DNA of 64,000 nucleotides from Stenotrophomonas sp. 364 (GCF_009832905.1 NZ_CP047135.1:3574001-3638000), one strand, 5' to 3'; shown: positions 52,762 through 62,526, counted from the first letter of the stretch. A program made the numbers and translations. Notes: a model not told the origin generated them from the letters alone.

Positions 52762-53499
52762 ATGACCTATTGCGTCGGCATCGAGGTGGACGAAGGCCTG
52801 GTCTTCGCCGCCGACACCCGTACCAACGCGTCGCTGGACGACGTGCGGGTGCATCGCAAGCTGCACGAATTCGAGTTCCCGGGCCAGGCCGCCTTCGTGA
52901 TCATGGCCGCCGGCAACCTGGCCACCACCCAGTTGCTGATCTCGCGACTGCGGCGCGACGTGGAGGAACAGCGCGCGGAGAACCTGCGCGCCTACCGGCA
53001 CCTGTTCGAGGTGGCCGAGTACGTGGGCCGCATCCTGGTCGACAGCCAGGTCAAATCCAGCACGCCCGAGCACGGCCACGACGGCGTCAACACCCAGGCC
53101 ACGCTGATCCTCGGCGGCCAGGTGGGCGGCGAGCAGCCGGGCATGTACATGATCTACCCGCTGGGCAATGCCATCGCTGCCTCGCCGGAAACCCCGTTCC
53201 TGCAGATCGGCGAATCCAAGTACGGCAAGCCGATCCTGGACCGCATCATCCGCCCGCAGACGCGGCTGGAAGACGCGGCGCGCACCGCGATCGTGTCGCT
53301 GGATTCCACCATCCGCTCCAACCTATCGGTCGGCCTGCCGGTGGACCTGGTGTTGGTCCGCACCGGCGACCTGCGCATCAGCCAGCGCATGCGCCTGGCC
53401 GGCGATTCGCCGCTGTACGCCGAAATCCACGGGAGTTGGTCGCACAAGCTGGAACAGGCCGTGGCCAGCCTGCCGGGGTTTCCGTGGGAAGCGGGATGA
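52762..53499 (+). CDS. Anbu-type bacterial proteasome homologue
   Basis: A 245-residue Ntn hydrolase of the Anbu (ancestral beta subunit) family, a relative of HslV and the 20S proteasome. The N-terminus MTYCVGIEVDEGLVFAADTR places the catalytic Thr at position 2 after Met removal. The Asp/Lys relay is in AADTRTNASLDD and HRKLHEF. IGESKYGKPILDRI is an Anbu hallmark. Its usual partners (transglutaminase-like, alpha-E and ATP-grasp-type proteins) are absent here, so its role is open; peptidase activity is inferred from the family. Confidence 0.93.
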   Translation: MTYCVGIEVDEGLVFAADTRTNASLDDVRVHRKLHEFEFPGQAAFVIMAAGNLATTQLLISRLRRDVEEQRAENLRAYRHLFEVAEYVGRILVDSQVKSSTPEHGHDGVNTQATLILGGQVGGEQPGMYMIYPLGNAIAASPETPFLQIGESKYGKPILDRIIRPQTRLEDAARTAIVSLDSTIRSNLSVGLPVDLVLVRTGDLRISQRMRLAGDSPLYAEIHGSWSHKLEQAVASLPGFPWEAG

Positions 53500-53509
53500 C
53501 CGCGCCCGG

Positions 53510-55027
53510 TTACGCCGTCTCCAGCGCCTCGGCGACCGAGCGGAACACCTGCTGCATCTCCAGCGGCTTGCGCAGCACGTGCACGTTGATGATCGGCGGG
53601 AACACCGCCAGCGGCACGGTGACATCGGCCTCTTCCAGCACCAGGGCCGGACCGCGGTAGCCCAGCGTGGCCATCTCGCCCAGCAGGTGACTGGCCGACA
53701 GCAGCTTGGAGCCGGCGTCGGCAATCACCAGCGCCGGCATCGCTTCCTGCTGCATCCAGCGCAGCGCCGCGGCGCCGTCCGATGCCAACTGCAGGTGGTA
53801 GCCCTGGCTGGACAGTGCATTGCCCAGCAGCGACAGCCGCGTGGCTTCGCCATCCACCACCAGGATGGTCTGGCCTGCACCCGCAGCAATCGGCGCGTCG
53901 ATCGCCTCGCCTTCGGCCGGCACTTCGCGCATCGGCAGCAGCAGGTCGAAGCGCGTGCCCACGCCGGGCGTGCTGTCCACGTGGATGGTGCCGTTGGCGC
54001 CTTCCACGATCCGCTTGCACGAGATCAGGCCCAGGCCGGTGCCGTTGGCCTTGGTGGTGAAGAACGGATTGAACAGGTGCGACAAGGTTTCGGCATCCAT
54101 GCCGGTGCCTTCGTCGCTCACCGAAATGCGCAACCACTCTTCCCCCTGCCTGCCCGCGTCGGCAGACGCGCGCAGGGTCAGGCGGCCGCCGCTCGGCATT
54201 GCCTGGATGGCATTCAATGACAGATTCAGCAGCACCTGCTGCAGCTCGGTGTAATTGGCGTCCACGCCGAGGCCTTCGTCGGCCACGTCCAGGTGCAGGC
54301 TGACCTTGTCGGGCAGGTTGCTGCGCAACAGCAGTTCCACGGCCTCGAACAGGTGCGCGATGCAGATGTGCTCGCTCGGCTTGCGCGACCCGCGCACGAA
54401 CGACAGCATCGATTCGGCCATCTCGTGCCCGCGCCGGCCGCACTCGGCGATGATGTCGGCCAGGTGATGCAGCTGCGGGTCGTCGCTGCGCGCCTTGAGC
54501 AGGTCCGGCATGATCAGCAGCGGCTGCAGGATGTTGCGCAGGTCGTGGCTGAGCCCGGCCGCCAGCAGCGACAGGCTTTCCAACCGCTGCGCGCGCATCA
54601 GTTCGGCCTCCACCCGCTGGCGGTCCATCGTGCTGCGTGACTCGCGCACCGCGCGTGCCACCGCCGAAGGCAGCCGCGCCGGCTGGTGCTTGATGATGTA
54701 ATCGTTGGCGCCCTGGTGCAGCGCGGCCACCGCGTTTTCCTCGCCCATCGTGCCGGACACGAAGATGAACGGCACATCGGGATGCCACGCACGCACGATC
54801 CGCAGGGCCTCGTTGCCGGAAAAGCCCGGCATGCTCAGGTCCGACAGCACGATGTCCGGCGAGAAACGGGTCAGGGCATCGCGCAGTTCGCGCGCGCTCT
54901 CCACCCGCTCGAAGCTCGCTTCAAGCCCCGCATCGAGCATCTGCTCGCACATCAGTTCGGCGTCCTCGGGGGAATCTTCCACCAGCAGGACGCGCAACAT
55001 ACCCAGGGAGGGGCCAGTCAGCGGCAT
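53510..55027 (-). CDS. Hybrid receiver-histidine kinase-receiver protein
   Basis: A 505-residue cytoplasmic signalling protein. Receiver 1 (about 10-125) is complete: VEDSPEDAE, phospho-acceptor Asp63 in LSDLSMPG, VSGTMGEE, and IIKHQP. A kinase module follows with the phospho-accepting His161 in LSHDLRNILQPLL, N box LNLSLNAIQAMPSGG, G boxes SDEGTGMD and GTGLGLISCKRIVE. A C-terminal receiver (about 390-500) is degenerate: the acidic pair is DG-E and the switch Thr is missing, though an Asp and the RKP Lys remain. It is the last gene of the phosphorelay operon. Confidence 0.93.
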   Translation of the reverse strand: MPLTGPSLGMLRVLLVEDSPEDAELMCEQMLDAGLEASFERVESARELRDALTRFSPDIVLSDLSMPGFSGNEALRIVRAWHPDVPFIFVSGTMGEENAVAALHQGANDYIIKHQPARLPSAVARAVRESRSTMDRQRVEAELMRAQRLESLSLLAAGLSHDLRNILQPLLIMPDLLKARSDDPQLHHLADIIAECGRRGHEMAESMLSFVRGSRKPSEHICIAHLFEAVELLLRSNLPDKVSLHLDVADEGLGVDANYTELQQVLLNLSLNAIQAMPSGGRLTLRASADAGRQGEEWLRISVSDEGTGMDAETLSHLFNPFFTTKANGTGLGLISCKRIVEGANGTIHVDSTPGVGTRFDLLLPMREVPAEGEAIDAPIAAGAGQTILVVDGEATRLSLLGNALSSQGYHLQLASDGAAALRWMQQEAMPALVIADAGSKLLSASHLLGEMATLGYRGPALVLEEADVTVPLAVFPPIINVHVLRKPLEMQQVFRSVAEALETA

Positions 55028-55030
55028 GGA

Positions 55031-55471
55031 TTATTCGACTTCCGGCGCCTGGTTGATGACGGCCCAGAACTTGCCCAGGGTCTGCACGGCACCGAAGAAC
55101 TGGTCCACGTCCACCGGCTTGACCACGTAGGCGTTCACGCCCATGTCCCAGCTGCGGGCCAGGTCGCTTTCTTCGCGCGAGGACGACAGGATCACCACCG
55201 GCAGGCGCTTGAGCTCGTCGGTGTTGCGGATTTCCTTGAGGACTTCCAGGCCGTCCATGCGCGGCATCTTGATGTCCAGCAGCAGCACCGCCGGCAGGCC
55301 TTCCTCGCGGTTGGCGTAGGCGCCGCGGCGCAACAGGTAGTCCATCGCTTCCACGCCGTCTTCGACGTGCACGATGGGATTGGCCAGACGGGCCTCTTTC
55401 AGGGCATCGACGGCCATCTCGGCGTCGGCAGGGCTGTCCTCGGCGAGGAGGATGGTGCGGAGAGCGGTCAT
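55031..55471 (-). CDS. Single-domain response regulator (Rcp1-like)
   Basis: A 146-residue receiver-only protein. AEDSPADAE supplies the acidic pocket, Asp66 in LLLDIKMPRMDG is the phospho-acceptor, and SSSREESD plus YVVKPVD complete the site. Such receivers, like cyanobacterial Rcp1, commonly act downstream of PAS/phytochrome-type kinases. Its start overlaps the upstream kinase stop (ATGA at 55468-55471), and the hybrid kinase starts three bases after its stop, so it may shuttle phosphoryl groups between the two. Confidence 0.94.
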   Translation of the reverse strand: MTALRTILLAEDSPADAEMAVDALKEARLANPIVHVEDGVEAMDYLLRRGAYANREEGLPAVLLLDIKMPRMDGLEVLKEIRNTDELKRLPVVILSSSREESDLARSWDMGVNAYVVKPVDVDQFFGAVQTLGKFWAVINQAPEVE

Positions 55472-57285
55472 GCGGCAGAGCCTTTATTGATTGCGTCGAG
55501 CGCAGGAGGAAGCAGGAAGTGGAAGGAGGCGCCCTGGTCGACGGCCGATTCAGCCCAGATGCGGCCGCCGTGGCGGGTCAACACGCGGCGCACACTGGCC
55601 AGGCCAATACCGGTGCCCGGATATTCGCTGGCCTTGTGCAGGCGCTGGAACACGCCGAACAGTTTGGCCGCGTAGGCCATGTCGAAACCGGCGCCGTTGT
55701 CGCGCACCGTAAACAGGTGGCCACCGTCGGGTTGTTGCTGGTACTCGACCTCGATCCGGGCCGGATCGCGGTTGGAGGAGTATTTGATGGCGTTGCCAAG
55801 CAGGTTCAACCACACCTGGCGCATCATGTTTTCGTCGGAGACCAGGATCGGCAGCGGCGCGATCTTCCACTCGACATGGCGCGGTACGCCGGTCTCTTCG
55901 GCCTCGGTCTGCAGGTTGGCGTCCAGCATCGCGCGGGTGTCGGCCACCAGCGACTGCATATCCACCGCCTGCATGCGCATCGCCGCGCGGCCCAGCCGCG
56001 AGTAGACCAGCAGGTCGTCGATCAGCGCCGCCATGCGGCGCGCCGAATTGGAGATGACACCCAAGTAGTGCAGCGACTTTTCGTCGGCGTCGTCGCCCAG
56101 GTGGCGCGCAAGCTTGTCCGAGAAGCCGCCGATGTGGCGCAACGGCGCGCGCAGATCGTGCGAGACCGAGTAGCTGAAGGCCTCCAGCTCGCGATTCACT
56201 TCGGACACCTGCTCGACCTTGCCTTCCAGCTGCCGGTTCAGTTCTTCCACGCGCTGCTGCACGGCGCGCTGCACGGTGACGTCGCTGACCGTCATCAGCA
56301 CCACTTCATCGTCCTTGTCGGGCAAGGGCATGCGGCGGGCGTTGATCAACATGGTGCGTACCTGGTCGTCGGCGGTGCGCTGTTCGTGTTCGTAGTCCCA
56401 CAGTTCGCGGCCGCGCAGCAGCACGTCGGTCAAGCGCTGGCGCACCACCGCATCGGTCCAGGCACCGTCGCCGATGCTGTCCAGCGACCGCACTTCGCCG
56501 CTGTCCTCGTCCAGGCCGTAGAGCTCGGCGAAGGCCGGGTTGTGCAGCTGCACCTTCAGGTCGCGATCGAGCAGCACGATCGGTTCGCGCACGGTATGCA
56601 GCACTGACGCGGCACGCGCGGTCGAACGCAACGATGCGCGCTCGGCGGCCGCACGATGGCCGGCCTGGCGATAGAGCAGCCACAGTACCAGGCCCAGCAG
56701 GGCCAGCTGTATGGCCAGGGCAGTCCATGACACGAACTCGCCCCGGCGCTGCTGCTTCTGGAAGGTCGCGGTGCGCTGCGCCAGCAGCTTCTCTTCGCTG
56801 GCCTGCAGTTCCTCGATCAGGCCGCGGATCGGGTAGCGCGTGGTCAGGTCCTGGACCAGCTCGCGCTGGTCGGCATTGGGCGAGGTTTTGGCCAGCTGCC
56901 TGGCCACTTCCATGCGCCGCTCGACCATCGACTGGATGCGTCCGATGCGCACCAGCTGTTCGGGGTTGTCGCGGGTCAGTTCAGCCAGCCGCTGAAGGCG
57001 CTGCGGGATCTCCTTGGCCTTGCCCAGGCGCTCACGCAGGCCTGGTGCGTCGATGCCCTTGGACATCGTCAGCGCGGCCGATTCCACATCGCGCACATCG
57101 GCCTGCAGCTGGTAAACCACCACGCCTACGTCCTGGGTATGGGTGACCCAGCGCATGGCCTCGACATTGTCGTCGGACAGTTGTCGCAGGGTGACCCACG
57201 GCACCACGATGATCGCCGCCGCGGCCAATGCCAACGCCGGTAAACGCCACCGATCCCAGATTTCATCACTGAAAGCCAGCGCCAT
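55468..57285 (-). CDS. Membrane-bound sensor histidine kinase with PAS domain
   Basis: A 605-residue kinase. Two membrane helices (about 15-33 and 186-207) flank a periplasmic alpha-helical sensor resembling CHASE3 (VYQLQADVRDVESAALT). A PAS domain follows (about 225-345, VREPIVLLDRDLKVQLHNPA), then the coiled HisKA region with His376 in SYSVSHDLRAPLRHIGGF, N box LNLLGNAIKYSS, and G boxes VRDNGAGFD and GTGIGLASVRRV. The SYSVSHDLRAPL form is shared with phytochrome-like kinases, but no chromophore (GAF/PHY) domain is present. The signal is unknown. Confidence 0.95.
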   Translation of the reverse strand: MALAFSDEIWDRWRLPALALAAAAIIVVPWVTLRQLSDDNVEAMRWVTHTQDVGVVVYQLQADVRDVESAALTMSKGIDAPGLRERLGKAKEIPQRLQRLAELTRDNPEQLVRIGRIQSMVERRMEVARQLAKTSPNADQRELVQDLTTRYPIRGLIEELQASEEKLLAQRTATFQKQQRRGEFVSWTALAIQLALLGLVLWLLYRQAGHRAAAERASLRSTARAASVLHTVREPIVLLDRDLKVQLHNPAFAELYGLDEDSGEVRSLDSIGDGAWTDAVVRQRLTDVLLRGRELWDYEHEQRTADDQVRTMLINARRMPLPDKDDEVVLMTVSDVTVQRAVQQRVEELNRQLEGKVEQVSEVNRELEAFSYSVSHDLRAPLRHIGGFSDKLARHLGDDADEKSLHYLGVISNSARRMAALIDDLLVYSRLGRAAMRMQAVDMQSLVADTRAMLDANLQTEAEETGVPRHVEWKIAPLPILVSDENMMRQVWLNLLGNAIKYSSNRDPARIEVEYQQQPDGGHLFTVRDNGAGFDMAYAAKLFGVFQRLHKASEYPGTGIGLASVRRVLTRHGGRIWAESAVDQGASFHFLLPPALDAINKGSAA

Positions 57286-57535
57286 AGTTCCTCTTCACCG
57301 TGCGATGCCGTTGCCGGCGGTGCCTGTCGCGGCCGCCTCGGCTTCCTTGGCACGCCGTCGCGGGCGAAGACGTCAATATACCGCAGCGCATTGTGAATAG
57401 GATGCGCCGTATTTTCTGAACAATTAAGCGAACGCGGTTCGTGCGCAGCCGCCGATGAAAAGGTTCTTCCGGCGCGACGCTACGCAGGTGGCCGGGTGTG
57501 TGAAGTCGCTGTTTGGATCGGCTGGTGTCTCCGAT

Positions 57536-57825
57536 CGGGTCGGTCGCGAGCGTGAGGGCCCCGTAGCAGGCGGTAGGCCCCTGGTGCAAATGTCCCCCGG
57601 CCGCGGGGCGGCCTCCTCCTTTATTTTGCCCAGGAGCCTACCGCCTGCTACGGGGCTCGGTTTGCGGTAAGGGGACAAGCCAGGCTTTTCTGGCGCTGTC
57701 GGTGGGTCGGGCGCTGGGGCCCCATGCCCTTGGAGGCGAAATAAAGGAGGAGGGGGCGGCCGCAGGCCGACGCCGGGGGACATTCGCCGGAAAGGGCATG
57801 GGCCCCCAGCGCCCGACCCGCCGAC
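57536..57825 (+). repeat. 290-bp structured dispersed repeat, copy B
   Basis: Second copy of the element at 4001-4290, same length and orientation. P1 here is 19 bp (57558-57576 with 57638-57656) and P2 is 34 bp (57698-57731 with 57792-57825). The complementary loop blocks are 57587-57601 and 57612-57630, matching the P2 loop. One base pair in P1 differs from copy A by a change on both arms. It lies between the kinase promoter and the BON gene; the other 250 bases before it (57286-57535) show no gene. Confidence 0.8.
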
Positions 57826-57882
57826 GGCTGCGCCTGAAAGCGTCAAAGCACGTTTCAGTCTGCCCGCAGAGGGGAGTAAAAC

Positions 57883-57910
57883 AAAAAAAGGCGCGCCCTA
57901 AGGCGCGCCC
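57883..57910 (-). terminator. Rho-independent terminator of the BON gene
   Basis: On the minus strand GGGCGCGCC-tta-GGGCGCGCC followed by seven T, 25 bp after the BON stop. Confidence 0.9.
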
Positions 57911-57934
57911 TGTTACTTGCAACAGCTGCTGGAA

Positions 57935-58312
57935 TCAGCGCTTGGCAGCGGCGGCAGCGACCTTCAGACCGCTGGCATCGACGCTCTTGACGCCCTTGAT
58001 GCCCTTGGTCACGCGCAGTGCCTTGTCATGCTCGGCCTGGCTGGCCACGGTGCCGGTCAGGGTGACGACGCCGTTGACGGTCTCCACTTTGACTTCGGTG
58101 CCCGGCACATTCTTGCTGGTGAGCAGGTCGGTCTTGACCTTGGTGGTGATCCAGCTGTCGGTCACCGGCTCGGCAGAGTCATGCTTGTCCGCATGGGTCA
58201 TGGCGGCATGATCGGTGGTCTTCGGCGGGTCCTTGGCCATGGCCGACGACGTGCCCAGCACCATGCCGAGGGCCAGCGAAGCAGCAAGCAGATTACGGGT
58301 CGTGTTGGTCAT
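57935..58312 (-). CDS. Periplasmic BON-domain (OsmY-like) protein
   Basis: A 125-residue protein with a signal peptide (MTNTTRNLLAASLALGMVLG, ending SAMA), a charged stretch of about 25 residues and one BON domain (SWITTKVKTDLLTSKNVPGT, VETVNGVVTLTGTVASQ, then VKSVDASGL). Such proteins resemble OsmY and are usually induced by osmotic or envelope stress; membrane-surface binding is assumed for BON. AAGGAG lies 9 bp before the ATG. The much longer open frame upstream is rejected because the signal peptide starts at 58312. Confidence 0.92.
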   Translation of the reverse strand: MTNTTRNLLAASLALGMVLGTSSAMAKDPPKTTDHAAMTHADKHDSAEPVTDSWITTKVKTDLLTSKNVPGTEVKVETVNGVVTLTGTVASQAEHDKALRVTKGIKGVKSVDASGLKVAAAAAKR

Positions 58313-58480
58313 GTTCGGTGTCTCCTTGGGTGTGTGGCCAGTCTCCGTGTCGGGCCGTGTGCAGGACGTCGGCAAGACATAACGCCGCCGTGAACCGCTC
58401 AGGTTGATGCACAACCGTTCATGTTCCGCGCTGCAACAACCCACGCTACGCTGTATAGCCCGCACGGTTGGAGCCCCACC

Positions 58481-59524
58481 ATGACCACGCGTCTGCAGGT
58501 TGGATTGATCGGCTACGGCCTGGCCGGCAGCGTGTTCCACGCGCCGTTGATCCAGCACACCCCGGGGCTGGCGTTGCACAGCATCGCCAGTTCGCAGCGC
58601 GACCGCCTTCTGCGCAGCTTCACCGACGTGCGCATCTGCAACCAGCCAGCTGAGCTGTTCAATGATCCCGCGCTGGACGCGGTGGTCATTGCCACGCCCA
58701 ACGCCGAACACGCGCCGCTTGCCATTGCCGCGCTGCAGGCTGGCAAGCATGTGCTGGTGGACAAGCCATTCGCGCTCGACCTGACCGAAGCCGAGGCGGT
58801 GGTGCGCGCCGCGCAGGGCGCCGAGCGGGTGGTCACGGTGTTCCAGAACCGACGCTTCGACGCCGATTTCCTCACCCTGCAGCAGCTGCTGGCCGATGGC
58901 GTGCTGGGCGAGGTGGCCGAATGCCATTCGCACTTCGACCGCTATCGCCCGCAGGTGCGTGACCGCTGGCGCGAGAGCGATGCACCCGGGGCCGGGTTGT
59001 GGATGGACCTGGGCCCGCACCTGCTCGACCAGATGCTGCAGCTGTTCGGCTGGCCGCAGGCCATCAGTGCCGATCTGATGGCGCAACGCGACGGCGCGCG
59101 CAGCGACGACTATTTCCATGCGGTGCTGCACTACCCGCGGCACCGGGCCATCGTGCACGCCGGCTCGCTGGTGGCCGCCGCCCGTCCGCGTTTTGCCGTG
59201 CATGGTGGTCTGGGCAGTTACCTCAAGCACGGTCGCGATGTGCAGGAAGACCAGTTGCGCGAGGGGATCGCCCCGGGCGCGCCGGGCTGGGGGCTGGACC
59301 CGGTGCATGGCCAGCATGTCAGCGTGGATGCCGCGGGCCACGAGCACGCGGCCAGCGTGGACAACGCCCTGGGCGACTACCGGCGCCTGTATGCGGCGTT
59401 CCGCGATGCGATGCTGGGGACCGGCGCGCCTACGGTGAGCGCGGAGCAGGCGCTGCAGCTGATGCGACTGCTGGCGGCGGGCACGGAGAGTGCGCGCAGT
59501 GGCCGGCGGGTGGCGCTGGGGTAG
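58481..59524 (+). CDS. Gfo/Idh/MocA family oxidoreductase
   Basis: A 347-residue NAD(P)-dependent dehydrogenase. The N-terminal Rossmann fold has VGLIGYGLAGSVFHAPLI, followed by VVIATPNAEHAPLAIAALQAG and the cofactor-site GKHVLVDKPFAL. The C-terminal domain continues LWMDLGPHLLDQMLQLFGWP. The GYGLAGSVFHAPLI wording matches the YdgJ/YhhX-like subgroup, whose substrates are mostly unknown sugars or inositols. It is divergent from the BON gene. The TAG stop is followed by a long imperfect hairpin. Confidence 0.93.
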   Translation: MTTRLQVGLIGYGLAGSVFHAPLIQHTPGLALHSIASSQRDRLLRSFTDVRICNQPAELFNDPALDAVVIATPNAEHAPLAIAALQAGKHVLVDKPFALDLTEAEAVVRAAQGAERVVTVFQNRRFDADFLTLQQLLADGVLGEVAECHSHFDRYRPQVRDRWRESDAPGAGLWMDLGPHLLDQMLQLFGWPQAISADLMAQRDGARSDDYFHAVLHYPRHRAIVHAGSLVAAARPRFAVHGGLGSYLKHGRDVQEDQLREGIAPGAPGWGLDPVHGQHVSVDAAGHEHAASVDNALGDYRRLYAAFRDAMLGTGAPTVSAEQALQLMRLLAAGTESARSGRRVALG

Positions 59525-59593
59525 CGCATCCACCGCCCCGCGCGCGTCGGCGCGGGGGTGGGGTTGGACGGGAGCCGGCCAGCGGCCGGCACC
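59521..59593. repeat. SMAG-like remnants after the Gfo/Idh gene
   Basis: The GTAG at 59521-59524 contains the stop codon and precedes the imperfect hairpin ccaccgccccgcgc/gcgcgggggtgg. At 59571-59593 the stem gccggccagcggccggc belongs to a reverse SMAG whose CTAC terminus has decayed. Confidence 0.55.
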
Positions 59594-59611
59594 GGGTGGT
59601 GCGGCCGGGAA

Positions 59612-60517
<906 letters not shown>

Positions 60518-60535
60518 GTATCTCCTTCCAGCGTG

Positions 60536-61813
60536 TCAGTTGTGGTGCGGGGGTGCTGCCGAGGGGGAATCGCACTGGCGAATGCGTGCGTCGATCCAGC
60601 GTCGGTACAGCGTGGTATGCAGGTTGTGCAGGCCCAGTTCGAAGGCAAACGGCGTGCGCGGGTTGCGGTCGAGCAGGCGTGCGATGTGATAACGCACAGG
60701 ACGTATACCGCGAGGATGCACGTAAATCACGAACCCCTGGTAGAACGGATCGTCCAGCAGGGCGTCCAGTTCGGCCAGCAGCGGTTTCTGCTCTGCGGGC
60801 AGGCCATTGCGCCACACCGGGTCACGCTCGATCAGCAGCCGTTCGAAGCGGCGCGGTCCCGGCCCGGGCATGCGCTGGGCCAGCGCCCAGATCTGGCGGT
60901 TGATCGTGTCGTAGTGGGCAAACCCGCCGTGCACGCGCAGCGCCTCGGCGGCCGCGGTGCTGACGTCGACCACCACGAAGTTCTCGGCCTGGTTGTTGAT
61001 GTCGTCCAGGTAGCGCTTGTCGAACACATGCTCGATGAAACCGGGCGCGCCGACGAAGGCCTGTCGACCGAGCTGCGCGGTCTTCACCGCCTTGCCATCG
61101 GCGAGGAACGCGCCGGCGTGGCGGCCGAGCAGGATGCTGTCGGTGTCGTGCAGGGTCAGGAAGGTGCCGATCGACAGTTCGCCGGGGCTGAACTCGGCAT
61201 CGAAGGCCGCATCACCGTAGAGCTCGCGCTGGGTGGCCAGCTGCGCCACCTGCCGCCCTACCCCACATTCGGAGCGGACCCGGCCGTCGTAGAAGTGCTG
61301 CAACGCGGCGCTGTTGGCGCCGGCCGGCTGATAGCCCCGCCCGAAACTGCGGAAACGCTGCCAGCCCTGCGCCTGCGCACCGCGTGCACCGAAGCCGATC
61401 CAGCCCAGCTGCAGCGCCGAGAAGCGGTAGCCGGGGTTGTCCTGCAGCTGCGTGGCGGCCCGGCGCGTGGCCTGGCCCAGTTTGAACATATACGCACACC
61501 GCGTGGCCGGGTCGTCGAACAGCCCGGTCAACCATTCAGCGCGCTGGTCGGCTGTCCACGCCTGTGGCACCTGCACCCGCAGGTCGCCTGCCTGCTGGGC
61601 CAGCGGCAACGTGGCCCGCGTACAGACCGGACCGCCGTGGATCACCGGTGTGGCCACCGGCGCGTCGACGATGCGCCAGCCCAGTTCTTCCAGCAGCGCC
61701 TGGGTGCAGGTCGGCCCAGGCGCGGCAGCCGCGGTGCCGATGGCTGCACACAGCATGGCCGCCAGCACCCGCGTCCAGCGGCGAGGCCTGCGCGTTACGG
61801 TTGGGGATGGCAC
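60536..61813 (-). CDS. Exported protein of unknown function (425 aa)
   Basis: A 425-residue protein with a signal peptide (RVLAAMLCAAIGTAAAA). I do not recognise the family. The mature part has four Cys in the first half (CTQALLEELGW, GGPVCTRATL, RCAYMFKLG, RSECGVGR), suggesting disulfides. It then has DTDSILLGRHAG, FVVVDVSTAAAEALRVHGGF, and several aromatic segments such as FVIYVHPRGIRPVRYHIARL. No lipobox or membrane helix beyond the signal is seen. It lies 13 bp after the lipoprotein gene and 18 bp before gnd, so it belongs to that operon. Confidence 0.8.
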   Translation of the reverse strand: MPSPTVTRRPRRWTRVLAAMLCAAIGTAAAAPGPTCTQALLEELGWRIVDAPVATPVIHGGPVCTRATLPLAQQAGDLRVQVPQAWTADQRAEWLTGLFDDPATRCAYMFKLGQATRRAATQLQDNPGYRFSALQLGWIGFGARGAQAQGWQRFRSFGRGYQPAGANSAALQHFYDGRVRSECGVGRQVAQLATQRELYGDAAFDAEFSPGELSIGTFLTLHDTDSILLGRHAGAFLADGKAVKTAQLGRQAFVGAPGFIEHVFDKRYLDDINNQAENFVVVDVSTAAAEALRVHGGFAHYDTINRQIWALAQRMPGPGPRRFERLLIERDPVWRNGLPAEQKPLLAELDALLDDPFYQGFVIYVHPRGIRPVRYHIARLLDRNPRTPFAFELGLHNLHTTLYRRWIDARIRQCDSPSAAPPHHN

Positions 61814-61826
61814 CCTGCCCGCCTGC

Positions 61827-62462
61827 TCAGTGCGTGGGTACCGGGGTATCGGCCGCCGGTGCGGGGCCGGGCTCGGGCACCGGCGTCGGTGCGGCGGCCG
61901 GCGGCGCGGGCGGGGTTGGCTCGACCGGTGCGGGCGGGGGCGTTGCCGGTACCACCGGCAGGTACTGCTGCAGGCGGTCGAAGAAACGGCGGTAGAACTG
62001 CGCGTCCTGCACGGTGCTGCTGGCCACCTTCACCAGCGAGTCGTCGTTGCTGCCGAACGGCAGCGACACCGAGCCCAGCGCGCCCACGCCGACACTGGCC
62101 GAGGTCGGGCTCTTCTTCAACGCGTAACGGTCCTGCACCGCACTGACGAACACCAGCGCCTGGTCGCCGCGCGGCGCGCAGGAAATCCGCAGCACCAGCT
62201 GTTCGTGCTCCTCGTCGCGCGGCTGGAAGTTCTTGTTGCCCTCCACCGCCGCGGTGTCGGCCCGCGCGATCGCATAGCCCTGGCTGAGCAGGGTACGGCG
62301 CGCCGCCTCGCAGGCCTGCGCCGGGGCACCGGGCACGGTGCGCGAATAGGTGTCGCCGGAATCGAAGGATTCGCGGATCAGGGTGCTGTCGGCGGCGCGG
62401 CCGCCGCAGGCGGTGAGCGACACGGCCAGCAGGCCCGCCGGGATTACGTGGGACAGGCGCAT
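61827..62462 (-). CDS. DUF2242-like lipoprotein with Pro-rich tail
   Basis: A 211-residue lipoprotein: MRLSHVIPAGLLAVSLTACGG contains lipobox LTAC with the lipidated Cys at about 19. The domain with FDSGDTYSRTVPGAPAQACE, then GYAIARADTAAVEGNKNFQP and LVLRISCAP, matches DUF2242 as I remember it. The last 45 residues are a Pro/Ala repeat that may span periplasm or peptidoglycan. The start at 62462 fits the lipoprotein signal. It is first in the group with the 425-aa protein and gnd. Confidence 0.82.
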   Translation of the reverse strand: MRLSHVIPAGLLAVSLTACGGRAADSTLIRESFDSGDTYSRTVPGAPAQACEAARRTLLSQGYAIARADTAAVEGNKNFQPRDEEHEQLVLRISCAPRGDQALVFVSAVQDRYALKKSPTSASVGVGALGSVSLPFGSNDDSLVKVASSTVQDAQFYRRFFDRLQQYLPVVPATPPPAPVEPTPPAPPAAAPTPVPEPGPAPAADTPVPTH

Positions 62463-62526
62463 GCGCGCTCCTGCAGGGACAGACTGCGCCCAGCATAGCC
62501 ACCCCGGCGTATGTGCCGGGTCTAAA

